Below the pieces are notes generated by a model. It was not told the DNA's origin, searched no databases, and saw nothing but the letters and a program-made list of their open reading frames with translations. A program made the translations under genes and the position numbers. This document shows positions 34,159-41,639 of a stretch of 64,000 nt of DNA, piece after piece. Source of the stretch: Methylobacterium nodulans ORS 2060 (GTDB lineage: Bacteria; Pseudomonadota; Alphaproteobacteria; Rhizobiales; Beijerinckiaceae); assembly GCF_000022085.1 (NCBI RefSeq), contig NC_011894.1, forward strand, positions 6,012,501 to 6,076,500, given 5' to 3'. Each line of letters opens with the position of its first letter. Position 1 is the first letter of the stretch.

Positions 34159-34878
34159 ATGATCAATGCCGAGGCGGTGAACACGGTCAGCACGGTCAGC
34201 GCGAGCGAGGCGGCGATCCGCCGTGCTCTGGCGCGCTGCCTTCAGACCCAAACGTTCCGGCGCTCTCCCAAGCTCGCCGCCTTCCTGACCTTCGTCGTCG
34301 AGGAGGAGCTGGCCGGGCGTGGCGAGGCGATCAAGGCCTATACGATCGCCACGCGGGCGCTCAGCCGCTCGACGAGCTTCGACCCGACCAACGATCCGAG
34401 CGTGCGGGTGGAGGCCGGCCGCCTGCGTCGGGCCCTCGAGGAGGCCCAGGGCCAGGATGGCGTCGCCTGGCCGGTCCGCATCCACGTTCCGGTCGGGGGT
34501 TACCGGCCGGTCTTCGAATTCCGCAACGACGCACCCCCGCCGGATCCGCCGGTCTTCCCGCTCCCGCACCCGCCGGAGATCGCGCCGCCGGCGCGCCCGG
34601 CAGCGCCGCTCTTCGATACCCGCGGACAGGCGGTCATCGCCGGTCTGCTCGCAGCAATCGTCCTGCTGCTCGCCATCGACGTGGGGTTGACCGCCTACGC
34701 GATGCTCACGCCGCAAAGCCAGATGCAAGAGATCACCAAGGCGGGGGCCATCCTGCCGGCCGACGGGACCATCTCCCCGCCAGGGGCGCGGCCGGGGCGC
34801 GTAGCTCAGGCCTCGCAGAGCGATCACGGATTGCACGACCACGAGATCGGCATCCGGTCCGACCGACGCGGAGACTGA
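34159..34878 (+). CDS. membrane protein with cyclase-associated N-terminal domain, no catalytic domain
   Basis: The 239-residue protein opens with a domain (residues about 17-120) seen at the N-terminus of many alphaproteobacterial adenylate cyclases and TPR proteins: FRRSPKLAAFLTFVVEEELA, then GRGEAIKAYTIATRALSRST and PSVRVEAGRLRRALEE, ending VRIHVPVGGYRPVFE. It looks like a winged-helix-type DNA or partner-binding fold. A proline-rich linker and one transmembrane helix (AVIAGLLAAIVLLLAIDVGL, about 155-175) follow, then a polar tail. The usual C-terminal enzyme or TPR part is missing. It stands alone. Confidence 0.7.
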   Translation: MINAEAVNTVSTVSASEAAIRRALARCLQTQTFRRSPKLAAFLTFVVEEELAGRGEAIKAYTIATRALSRSTSFDPTNDPSVRVEAGRLRRALEEAQGQDGVAWPVRIHVPVGGYRPVFEFRNDAPPPDPPVFPLPHPPEIAPPARPAAPLFDTRGQAVIAGLLAAIVLLLAIDVGLTAYAMLTPQSQMQEITKAGAILPADGTISPPGARPGRVAQASQSDHGLHDHEIGIRSDRRGD

Positions 34879-34914
34879 TCCGGATCTCCGGTCCCGGCTC
34901 GTTGCCGTCGCGGG

Positions 34915-34946
34915 ACCGGTTTCCCCTTCGCCGGAAAATGCTCTAG
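34915..34946. repeat. degraded family D fragment
   Basis: CCGGTTTCCCCTTCGCCGG AAAATGCTCTAG matches the outer arm of family D elements (compare 29071 and 47291) but lacks a paired second arm. It lies 40 bases after the membrane protein stop. Confidence 0.5.
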
Positions 34947-35017
34947 CGTCGCCAACCGGACGGCTCCCGGCGGGCCTCGTCCGCAGCGCGACCAGCCCGG
35001 CTTCCGGCGCCGGCCGG

Positions 35018-35046
35018 TTGACACCCGCGCTGCACTGCAACATAAT
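35018..35046 (+). promoter_or_regulatory. sigma-70 promoter of the phasin gene with TGC-rich operator
   Basis: TTGACA at 35018-35023, a 17-base spacer and CATAAT at 35041-35046 form a near-consensus housekeeping promoter, rare in this GC-rich sequence. The spacer holds CTGCACTGCAA, and TCTGCTGCG follows the -10. PhaR of Paracoccus binds TGC-rich palindromes of CTGC-N3/4-GCAG type at phasin promoters, so these may be PhaR operators. The phasin ATG is at 35105. Confidence 0.65.
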
Positions 35047-35104
35047 TCTGCTGCGTCGCACAACTTGCCGGACGGCGCGGACAGGACCTCTCGGGGAAAC
35101 GACC

Positions 35105-35491
35105 ATGACCAACAAGGGCTTCGAGATCCCGAACGAGATGCGGGAGACCGCCGAGAAGGGCCTCCAGCAGGCCAAGACGGCCCTCGGCAATCTGCTCGGC
35201 ACCGCCCGCAAACTCGCCGAAACGGTCCAGTCCTCCACGGAAACGGCCCAGACCAAGGCCGGCACCGCCGTGACGAAGGGCTTCGACTACACGGAGCAGC
35301 ACCTCGCGGCGACCTTCGACTTGGCCGAGAAGCTCGTGAAGTCGCGCAACCTCAAGGAGGCGATGGACCTCCAGGGCGAGTACATGCGCAATCAGATCGC
35401 CGCGCTCCAGACGCAGGCGAAGGAGTTCACCACCCTGACCGAGGACGCCGCCAAGGCCGGCCCCGACAAGGCCGGCTCCGACAAGGCGTAA
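35105..35491 (+). CDS. phaP: phasin (PHB granule-associated protein)
   Basis: The 128-residue protein is almost entirely helical: MTNKGFEIPNEMRETAEKGL, a long amphipathic helix with ARKLAETVQSSTETAQTKAG, and DYTEQHLAATFDLAEKLVKS followed by RNLKEAMDLQGEYMRNQIAA and LQTQAKEFTTLTEDAAK. That is the Phasin_2 family pattern. Phasins coat polyhydroxybutyrate granules and control their size. The strong promoter with TGC-rich sites upstream fits repression by PhaR (23929) until granules form. A second phasin-like gene follows 99 bases later. Confidence 0.9.
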   Translation: MTNKGFEIPNEMRETAEKGLQQAKTALGNLLGTARKLAETVQSSTETAQTKAGTAVTKGFDYTEQHLAATFDLAEKLVKSRNLKEAMDLQGEYMRNQIAALQTQAKEFTTLTEDAAKAGPDKAGSDKA

Positions 35492-35590
35492 CGGACGAGG
35501 CTGCGGCTCCGCCGGGCGGCGCCGTAGTGCCGCCCCGACGCGTCCGGCCTGCCGCCGACGATGAGACGCTGCGCGGGCGTGAGGTCAGCC

Positions 35591-36343
35591 ATGACGACCG
35601 AACGAAGGAGACGATCCGCGAAGAAGCCGTCCAGCCGGACGCGCACGAGGACGCTCTCCGCCGAAGCGGATGCCGGTTCGGCGCCGGAGAGCGCGACACG
35701 GCAAGAGCCCAAGAGCCGTGCCCGATCCAGCCGGAGCGGGCAGGGCTCCGAGGCCGCGCGCTCCACCCCGGCGCAGGAGGGGCCTTCGCCCCTCCCCGGC
35801 ACGGCCGCCCCGATGGCACGCCTCGAAGACGAGACCGCGCCTGCTGTGCCCGCCGCTGACGGAGAGCCGGAGGCCGTGATGGTCTCGCCGGCGGAAGCGC
35901 CTGCGGTTCTGGCCGACTCGGCCGTCCCGGCGCCGGACGCCGCGGCGGCACGGCTCGACGCCGCATCCGCGCCTGCGACGGATGAGACCCGGATTCCGGC
36001 GGCCATGCCCCAGGACATGATCCCCGAAGCAGCGCCTGCCGCAGCAGCCCCCGAGGCGCAGCCGCAATCGGATCAGGCATCGGATCAGGCGAGGGAGCCG
36101 GCACCGGCACCGGACGAGACGGAGCCGGGTCTGGCCGGCCTCGCCGAGATGAACACGCGCGTCCTCGCCTTCATGCGCGACGAGACGGAGGCGGCCCTGT
36201 CCTTCTGGAGCGCCCTGTGCGAGGCCCGGACCCCAGCCGATGTGGCGCGACTACAGGTTGCGGAGGTCCGCCGCAGCCTCGCGGCAGCGCTGGCCTGCTG
36301 GAGCGATCTCGCCCGCCTCGCCCTGCGACGCCGCGCCTTCTAA
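35591..36343 (+). CDS. phasin-like protein with long disordered N-terminus
   Basis: The 250-residue protein has an arginine/serine-rich basic start (MTTERRRRSAKKPSSRTRTR), about 150 residues of alanine/proline/glutamate low complexity, and a C-terminal helical domain (residues about 185-245): LAEMNTRVLAFMRDETEAAL then SFWSALCEARTPADVARLQV and a final helix. That last part matches the Phasin_2 helix pair (FxxxETEAxLxFxxxLxxAxxPxDxxxLQ). GTGAGG is upstream of the ATG. A family D palindrome is embedded in codons about 21-35. The stop codon abuts a family B element. Confidence 0.75.
   Translation: MTTERRRRSAKKPSSRTRTRTLSAEADAGSAPESATRQEPKSRARSSRSGQGSEAARSTPAQEGPSPLPGTAAPMARLEDETAPAVPAADGEPEAVMVSPAEAPAVLADSAVPAPDAAAARLDAASAPATDETRIPAAMPQDMIPEAAPAAAAPEAQPQSDQASDQAREPAPAPDETEPGLAGLAEMNTRVLAFMRDETEAALSFWSALCEARTPADVARLQVAEVRRSLAAALACWSDLARLALRRRAF
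35651..35695. repeat. family D palindrome inside a coding region
   Basis: GACGCTCTCCGCCGAAGCGG, centre ATGCC, right arm GGTTCGGCGCCGGAGAGCG. The arms CGCTCTCCG / CGGAGAGCG pair. It is in frame within the phasin-like gene, where it encodes LSAEADAGSAPES. Confidence 0.7.
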
Positions 36344-36575
36344 ATAGAACCTGACCTGCGTGGAAGCCGCCCCGCTCCTCATGCTGAGGTGGCCGCGTCA
36401 GCGGGCCTCGAAGCACGCCGGAACGGTGGTCCGAGGCTCTGGTGGATGGGAGCACCGGTCCGGGGTGCTTCGAGGCTCTTTCGGAGCACCTCAGCATGAG
36501 GAGCGGGGTGGCTGCCATCGGACGGGGCGCCCTTGCGGCCGGGTTCATCCGTCAAGGTCAGCCGGGCCGGTCGTG
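36344..36575. repeat. family B mosaic repeat
   Basis: In reverse orientation to 9841 and 12194: directly after the TAA stop it reads ATAGAACCTGACCTGCGTGG, then GCTCCTCATGCTGAGG, CCTCGAAGCACGCCG, a centre GGAGCACCGGTCCGGGGTGC, TTCGAGGC and GCACCTCAGCATGAGG, and the outer GGCTGCCATC / GTTCATCCGTCAAGGTCAGC flank. It joins a complete family C palindrome. Confidence 0.82.
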
Positions 36576-36703
36576 AACTGATACGGTTTCCGGTTGATTC
36601 CTTCCGAGACGAGGACGCGCAGGGATCCTCTCTCCCGTGCGGGAGAGAGGATCCCTGCGCGTCCTCTCGTTTCCGAACAGATCAACCGGAAACCGTATCA
36701 GTT
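36576..36703. repeat. family C repeat, complete 128-bp palindrome
   Basis: Outer arms AACTGATACGGTTTCCGGTT and AACCGGAAACCGTATCAGTT are perfect inverted copies. Inside lie ACGAGGACGCGCAGGGATCC and GGATCCCTGCGCGTCCTC, and the centre TCTCTCCCGTGCGGGAGAGA. Overall, only a few bases fail to pair. One arm alone occurs at 12146. The right end contains the stop codon of the next gene on the minus strand (36698-36700). Confidence 0.9.
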
Positions 36704-37009
36704 GATCTCGCAAAAGCCGCTGCCGCTCCCGAACACGCGCCCGCCCGCGCACCACGGCCGGACCGGCTTGGCGGGCGCCGGGGGCGGCGCCGTCGTGCCG
36801 GTCGTCGCCGGCACCGGTCCATCCTCGGCCGAGGCCGTGCGGAGCGGGGGAGGCGAGGCAGGAACGGGCTTGGCCTCGGGGGCGGAGCGCGGATGCGCGC
36901 TCGAGTAAAAGATGCCGAGCCCGATGCGCCGCCCCCTGGCCTGCGCCTCCGGCACGGCGAGCAGGCAGGTGGCCGCCACCGCTCCCAGCATCAGAAGACC
37001 GGTCCGCAT
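36698..37009 (-). CDS. small secreted proline-rich protein, 3' end formed by a repeat
   Basis: The 103-residue precursor has a signal peptide (MRTGLLMLGAVAATCLLAVP, cleavage after AQA near residue 24), a short conserved-looking segment RRIGLGIFYSSAHPRS, a proline/alanine-rich middle, and a C-terminal WCAGGRVFGSGSGFCEIN with two cysteines that may pair. GGAGGAG precedes the ATG. The last codon and stop (AAC TGA) are the outer bases of family C, so the natural end may have been altered by its insertion. Confidence 0.65.
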   Translation of the reverse strand: MRTGLLMLGAVAATCLLAVPEAQARGRRIGLGIFYSSAHPRSAPEAKPVPASPPPLRTASAEDGPVPATTGTTAPPPAPAKPVRPWCAGGRVFGSGSGFCEIN

Positions 37010-37124
37010 GATCTCCTCCTCGTCCGGAGCCGGAGAGTGGAGGAGGGGGCCTTAACGCCCGGTCGTCCCGATCCACCGCAATCGCGCGATCGCGGTGGAC
37101 GCCTGTGGATCGCAGGGGGCCCGG

Positions 37125-39161
37125 TCAGCCGGCCTTGCGCACCGGCTGGGCTGCGAGGACCGCATCGGCGGGCCGTCCGGTCAGCTCGGCCATGTGGTCG
37201 AAGCGCGCCGTGTAGCTGCCGACCCCGGCCGTGGCCGAGCGCAGCTCGACGATCAGGCCGTTCATCTCCGCCTCCGGGATCAGCGCCTCGACCTGATCCC
37301 AGCCCGGCCAGCCCGGCCGGGCGTCGAAGCCGAGGATCTGGCCGCGCCGCGCCGTGACGAGGCCGGTCGCCCGTGCGGTCGCCGTGCTCGGCACCGCCAG
37401 GGTGACGGCGAGGATCGGCTCCAGCAGCACCGGCCCGGCCTTGGGCAGGGCCTCGTCCATCACGATCCGCGTCGCGGCCTGGAAGGCGGCGTCGGAGGAA
37501 TCCACCGCATGGGCGGCCCCGTCCTTCAGGGTCACGGCGATGTCGACTACCGGGAAACCGAGGGGCCCGCGAGCCAGGTAGGCCCGGGCGCCGGCCTCGA
37601 CCGAGCCGATGAACTGGCGCGGCACCGCCCCGCCCACCACCTCGTCCTCGAACAGGAACCCCTCGCCGCGGGGCAGCGGCCGGACCGCGATCGCCACATC
37701 GGCGAACTGGCCGTGCCCGCCCGTCTGCTTCTTGTGGCGTCCCCGTGCCGTGGCGGAGCCCCGGATGGTCTCGCGATAGCCGACCTTCGCGCGGTCGAGA
37801 TCGACCCCGATGCCGAACCGGGAGGTGAGCCGCTCCACCGCCACCCGCAGGTGCATCTCCCCCTGGCCGGCGAGCCGCATCTCGCCGAGATCGGCATGCT
37901 GTTCGAGGGCGAGCGCCGGATCCTCCTCCAGCACCTTGGCGAGGGCGCCCGCGAGCCGCACGTCATCCTTGCGGTCGCGGATGCGCAGGGACACGGCATG
38001 GACCGGCTCGGGCCGGGCGAGCGTTACCAGGGCGGGCGGTGCCTCGCTCCCCACCTGCAGCGTCTCGGCGGTCGCGATCGGGTCGAGCTTGGCGAGCCCC
38101 GCCACCTCGCCCTCGCGCGCCTCTGGCACCCGGGTGCCGGAGGCGCCGGTGAGCGCGGTCAGGCCGGCGATGCGCGCCGAATTTCCGCTGCTGCCCGTCA
38201 CGCCGTCGCCCTCGCGCAGCACCCCGCGCAGCACCCGGGCGACCGAGAGCTTGCCGCCGAATCCCGCGTGCAGGGTCTTGACCACCTGCGCCAGGCCTGA
38301 GCCCTCCGCATCGACGCCGAGCCGGGCCCGCGTCTCGGCGAGCCCCGGCGCCTCGTGCCGCAGCGCCTTGAGGAGCCGCGTCACGCCGTTGCCGTGCTCC
38401 GCCGCGCCGAACAGCACCGAGACCACCTGCCCCTCGCGCAGCTCCCGGGTGAGATCGGCAAAGACGCGGTCGCGCGCGGGCTCCACCTCGGAGATCAGGT
38501 CCTCCATCAGCGCATCATCGTGGTCGGCGAGGCGCTCTAGCATGGTGAAGCGCTCGGCCTTCTCGCGGGGCCACTCGCCCTCCGGCAGGGCGATCACCTC
38601 GCTCGGCGCCTGTTCGCGATAGATGAAGGCCCGCTCCAGGGCGAGATCGATGAAGCCGACCGCGGTCTCGCCCTGCCAGAGCGGGATCTGACGCAGCAGG
38701 AGCGGCACGCTGGAGGCGGGCTGGAGCAGGGCGAGCGCCTCCCGCAGCGAGCCCGGTGCGGCATCCGCCTTGTTGATGAAGAGGAGCCGCGGAATGCCGG
38801 CCGCCTCGAGGTCGCGCAGCACGAGTTCGAGGGCCGGCCGCTTGCGCTCGTCCGCCTCGCAGACGACGATTGCCGCATCGCAGACCGGCAGCACCGCCCG
38901 CATGTCGTGCGCGAACTCGACCGAGCCGGGGCAGTCGATGAAGGTGAAGGTGTCGCCGAGGAAGCTCACGCTCGCGACGGCCGGCTCCACGCTCATGCCG
39001 TGAGCCCGCGCCTCCGCCGAGGTATCACCGACACGGTTGCCGGACGCTGCGCGGCCCGGGCGGTCGATCGCGCCCGTTCGGTGCAGGATGGCTTCGAGCA
39101 GGGCGGTCTTGCCGCTCTGGAACGGTCCGACGATCGCGATGCACCGGGTCTGCCCAGCCAC
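37125..39161 (-). CDS. elongation factor G-like translational GTPase
   Basis: The 678-residue protein has the five-domain EF-G layout. G1 is IVGPFQSGKTALLEAILHRT (about 11-30), G3 FIDCPGSVEFAHDM (the usual DTPGH is DCPGS), and G4 FINKADA. Domain IV contains the ETIRGSATARGRHKKQTGGH and GQFADV blocks of EF-G. It belongs to the EF-G-like (FusA2-type) paralogues, whose role is unclear; the true fusA would sit in the str operon, which is not here. GTG 39161 was chosen because GGAGGAGG lies ahead; the ATG at 39221 extends into unconserved sequence. Confidence 0.88.
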   Translation of the reverse strand: MAGQTRCIAIVGPFQSGKTALLEAILHRTGAIDRPGRAASGNRVGDTSAEARAHGMSVEPAVASVSFLGDTFTFIDCPGSVEFAHDMRAVLPVCDAAIVVCEADERKRPALELVLRDLEAAGIPRLLFINKADAAPGSLREALALLQPASSVPLLLRQIPLWQGETAVGFIDLALERAFIYREQAPSEVIALPEGEWPREKAERFTMLERLADHDDALMEDLISEVEPARDRVFADLTRELREGQVVSVLFGAAEHGNGVTRLLKALRHEAPGLAETRARLGVDAEGSGLAQVVKTLHAGFGGKLSVARVLRGVLREGDGVTGSSGNSARIAGLTALTGASGTRVPEAREGEVAGLAKLDPIATAETLQVGSEAPPALVTLARPEPVHAVSLRIRDRKDDVRLAGALAKVLEEDPALALEQHADLGEMRLAGQGEMHLRVAVERLTSRFGIGVDLDRAKVGYRETIRGSATARGRHKKQTGGHGQFADVAIAVRPLPRGEGFLFEDEVVGGAVPRQFIGSVEAGARAYLARGPLGFPVVDIAVTLKDGAAHAVDSSDAAFQAATRIVMDEALPKAGPVLLEPILAVTLAVPSTATARATGLVTARRGQILGFDARPGWPGWDQVEALIPEAEMNGLIVELRSATAGVGSYTARFDHMAELTGRPADAVLAAQPVRKAG

Positions 39162-39563
39162 GTGACGCCTCCTCCGGCCTGTACGGCCCTTTGAACGGGC
39201 ACTTGCGCGCGAGTTAAGCACCGGGCCGGGCGCGGGTCCAGGCGGATCTTACCGGCCGAGCGGATGCGAGCGACCCGGCATGCTCTCGCCGGCCCACCCT
39301 TCGGTCACGCCTCTCCTCCATTCGGAGGATGTCGAATCAGATCATTTTGCATAACAATGCCTCCGAATACCGGATCGGGGCGCTGCCGCGCCCCGGAAAT
39401 ACATCGCCCGGAAGATCAAACGGCGCTCTTCTCATTTGATGGGGGCGCGAACACCGGAGCTTCGCGCTTTCGGCGGTCCGGAGCCTGGGCCCGGCCGCCG
39501 AGGCCGGTCCATTGCGTCGGGGTGGACCGCTGGCAGCACCGGCCCAAAGGAAAGGACGATCCG
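39162..39563. other. gap without a recognised gene
   Basis: It includes a small hairpin CCTCC-ATTC-GGAGG near 39315 and a lower-GC patch near 39330-39370 (CAGATCATTTTGCATAACAA). It must hold the promoter of the downstream small gene. No frame is convincingly coding. Confidence 0.4.
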
Positions 39564-39644
39564 ATGGCGATCGACAGGATGACGATGCGGCGGGGCGCCC
39601 GGGCGCTCCCGCCCGCGGCCGAGGTGCAGCGATGTCGCACATGA
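39564..39644 (+). CDS. possible 26-residue peptide overlapping the next gene
   Basis: AAAGGAAAGGAC precedes an ATG at 39564 encoding MAIDRMTMRRGARALPPAAE and six more residues. It ends 13 bases inside the next ORF in another frame. It may be a leader peptide for translational coupling or simply the remains of a start region. Support rests on the purine-rich site only. Confidence 0.25.
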   Translation: MAIDRMTMRRGARALPPAAEVQRCRT

Positions 39645-39835
39645 TGCTCGTCTTCCGCCTGGGCTGGCTCGCGAGCGTGGCCCTGATCGCCCTGGCGATC
39701 GGCTTCTCCACCGCCGTGGGGCGCCCCACGATGCCGGGCGCCACCCGCGTCGCGCCGATGAGCGCGCGCCCGGCTTCCGGGGCGGGCGCGGGCTGCGCCG
39801 CGTTGCCGACGGGGGATCTCGCCTTCTGCGAGTGA
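39632..39835 (+). CDS. 67-residue single-helix membrane protein
   Basis: A short N-terminus is followed by a transmembrane helix (LVFRLGWLASVALIALAIGF, residues about 6-25), then an exported-looking segment with two cysteines (GCAALPTGDLAFCE). GAGGTG lies seven bases before the ATG at 39632. It is like many small Hyphomicrobiales membrane proteins with a C-terminal Cys pair. Function unknown. Confidence 0.55.
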   Translation: MSHMMLVFRLGWLASVALIALAIGFSTAVGRPTMPGATRVAPMSARPASGAGAGCAALPTGDLAFCE

Positions 39836-40170
39836 GGCGGCGCCCGCGCGGGGAGGAGCTGCGCGCCCGCCATCCGCGGCCGATCACCCTCGACATCACC
39901 GGCTACGGCAGCGGCCACGCCCACACGGAGATGAAGGCACATGATCTCCTGGCCCGGCCGAGAGCGTGCTGGCCCGCGCGGCGCGGAGCTCTGCTCCGCA
40001 CCGGCTTGAGCGAAGCCGAGATCCGCATGGCGAAGCCAGCAAGCAGATGTCGAGTGAGACCGCGGCAACCCAGACGAGGATGTCCGCCTGACGCGGCCGG
40101 AGATGATCGAGGATCGTCTCGCCCGTCCTCCCGTCACCCGCTCACCCTTTCCCGGGTCGCATTCCGCTGA
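39836..40170. other. decayed region without a readable gene
   Basis: No frame here is convincing. If the acyl-CoA dehydrogenase gene that follows were intact, its first 230 or so codons should lie in this space, yet none of the family motifs can be read in any frame. I infer a deletion joined unrelated sequence to the remnant. Confidence 0.4.
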
Positions 40171-40557
40171 CTCGGCGAGGAGGGATGGGGCTTCCGCGAC
40201 ATTCTCTCGGGCATGAATGCCGAGCGCATCCTGATCGCGGCCGAGTGCGTCGGCGACGCCACCGCCTACGCGCATATGCGCGCCGCGGGACTCATGGTAC
40301 GGGAGGCCCTGCGGCTCTATGAGACCGGTGCCAATCCGGGCCCGGAGGCGAACATGGCCACGAAGCTGGCGGCCGACGCGTCGTTCGAAGCCGCCAATGC
40401 CTGCATCCAGACCCATGGCGGCGTCGGCTTCGCCGGGGAATACGACGTCGGGCGAAAGTTCCGGGAGACGCGGCTCTGCCAAGTGGCGCCGATCTCCGCG
40501 AACCCAATCCTGTCCTTCCCCGCCGAGCACGTGCTCGGCTTGGCCGAGGTCCCACTG
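40171..40557 (+). pseudogene. acyl-CoA dehydrogenase remnant (C-terminal third)
   Basis: Right after an in-frame TGA (40168) the frame reads LGEEGWGFRDILSGMNAERI and continues LIAAECVGDATAYAHMRAAG, reaching IQTHGGVGFAGEYDVGRKFR and ETRLCQVAPISANPILSF, the standard C-terminal domain of an acyl-CoA dehydrogenase. The N-terminal two thirds, with FAD-binding and most substrate residues, are absent. The family normally ends AEHVLGLPRSY-stop; here AEHVLGL runs in frame into the hydratase. If ATG 40213 is used, a 395-residue fusion would be made, but it has no ribosome site. Confidence 0.75.
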
Positions 40558-41400
40558 ATGCCCGGACTCGACATCGACCACCTGCGCGGCTGGATCGGCC
40601 GCACGCGCGAGGTGGAGGATCTCGTCACGCCCCGCCTCGTGGCGGAGTACCGGGCGACCTTCGCGCCCCACCTCGCGGAAGTGGGGGACGGGGAGGCGCC
40701 GCTCGCGCTGCACTGGTGCCTCGCCCCCGAGACGCCGGCCGCCGGTTCGCTCGGGCCGGACGGGCACGCGGCGAAGGGCGGCTTCCTGCCCCCGGTGCCG
40801 CTGCCGCGCCGGATGTGGGCGGGGGGCGAGATCGAGACCCTGCAACCGCTGCGCCTCGGCGACCGCGTGGTGCGCCGCGAGACCGTCTCGGATGTCGCCG
40901 TCAAGGAGGGCCGCACCGGCGCCCTTTGCTTCGTCACGGTGCGGCACGATTACGAGACGCCGCGCGGCATCGCGATCCGCGAGCGGCAGGACATCGTCTA
41001 CCGCGAGGCGAGCCGGCCCGGCGCCCCCAGCGCAGCGGTGCCCCGCGCACCGGAGGATCCGGCCCCCGACCTCGCCTGGCGGATCGAGGCCACGCCGGTG
41101 CTGCTCTTCCGCTACTCGGCCATGACCTTCAACGGCCACCGCTTCCACTACGATTTTCCCTACGCGACGCAGGTCGAGGGCTATGCGGGCCTTGTCGTGC
41201 ACGGGCCCCTGCAGGCGAGCCTGCTCCTCAATCTCGCGGCCCGGCTCCTGGGGCGCGTGCCGGCCCGCTTCCGCTATCGGGGCCTGTCGCCGCTGATTGC
41301 GGGCCAAACCTTCACGATCGCGGGCCGCCGCGACCAGGAGGGCTTTTCCGGCTTCACCGCGGCGGCGGGCGGCGATCTCTGCATGGAGGCGTCCGGCTGA
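40558..41400 (+). CDS. mesaconyl-C4-CoA hydratase-like protein (FAS1-like dehydratase/HTD2 family)
   Basis: From ATG 40558 the protein is 280 residues, the normal size of this family, and GAGGT lies six bases upstream. It starts MPGLDIDHLRGWIGRTREVE, has a PLPRRMWAGGEIETLQPLRL first hot-dog domain, and the second carries the R-hydratase-like signature FNGHRFHYDFPYATQVEGYA and GLVVHGPLQASLL. Relatives hydrate mesaconyl-C4-CoA to citramalyl-CoA (3-hydroxypropionate cycle, C5-dicarboxylate breakdown) or act on similar acyl-CoAs. The frame stays open upstream through a dehydrogenase remnant. A TRAP transporter and a CitE-type lyase are nearby. Confidence 0.8.
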   Translation: MPGLDIDHLRGWIGRTREVEDLVTPRLVAEYRATFAPHLAEVGDGEAPLALHWCLAPETPAAGSLGPDGHAAKGGFLPPVPLPRRMWAGGEIETLQPLRLGDRVVRRETVSDVAVKEGRTGALCFVTVRHDYETPRGIAIRERQDIVYREASRPGAPSAAVPRAPEDPAPDLAWRIEATPVLLFRYSAMTFNGHRFHYDFPYATQVEGYAGLVVHGPLQASLLLNLAARLLGRVPARFRYRGLSPLIAGQTFTIAGRRDQEGFSGFTAAAGGDLCMEASG

Positions 41401-41410
41401 TGCCGCCTTA

Positions 41411-41550
41411 TTACCAACGGTCATTTTCATGTGACCGTTGGTTCCGCTCTCGAATTGTCGCCAAGCCTCTGGTTTGATGTCGAAAATTCGAGACGGCTCA
41501 ACGGTCCGATGCGTGAGCATGCGCGGCAGCATCTTGGGCCGTTGGTATTA
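41411..41550. repeat. family A repeat
   Basis: In reverse orientation: TTACCAACGGTCATTTTCAT, GTGACCGTTGGTTCCGCTCT, CGAATTGTCGCCAAGCCTC, AGACGGCTCAACGGTCCGAT, GTGAGCATGCGCGGCAGCAT, CTTGGGCCGTTGGTATTA. It fills the gap between the hydratase and the TRAP operon. Confidence 0.88.
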
Positions 41551-41639
41551 AGCGATCGTCGCATTGCGCCCCGCCGGCCCGCCTGCCAGGGTCGGCCGCC
41601 AGAACCAGGCCGAACCTGGCCGAACCGCGAGGAAGCGCC

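Noticed and set aside
39337..41532. A 731-codon minus-strand ORF
   Set aside because: Antisense to the hydratase and dehydrogenase remnant; its N-terminus is only the translation of a family A repeat.
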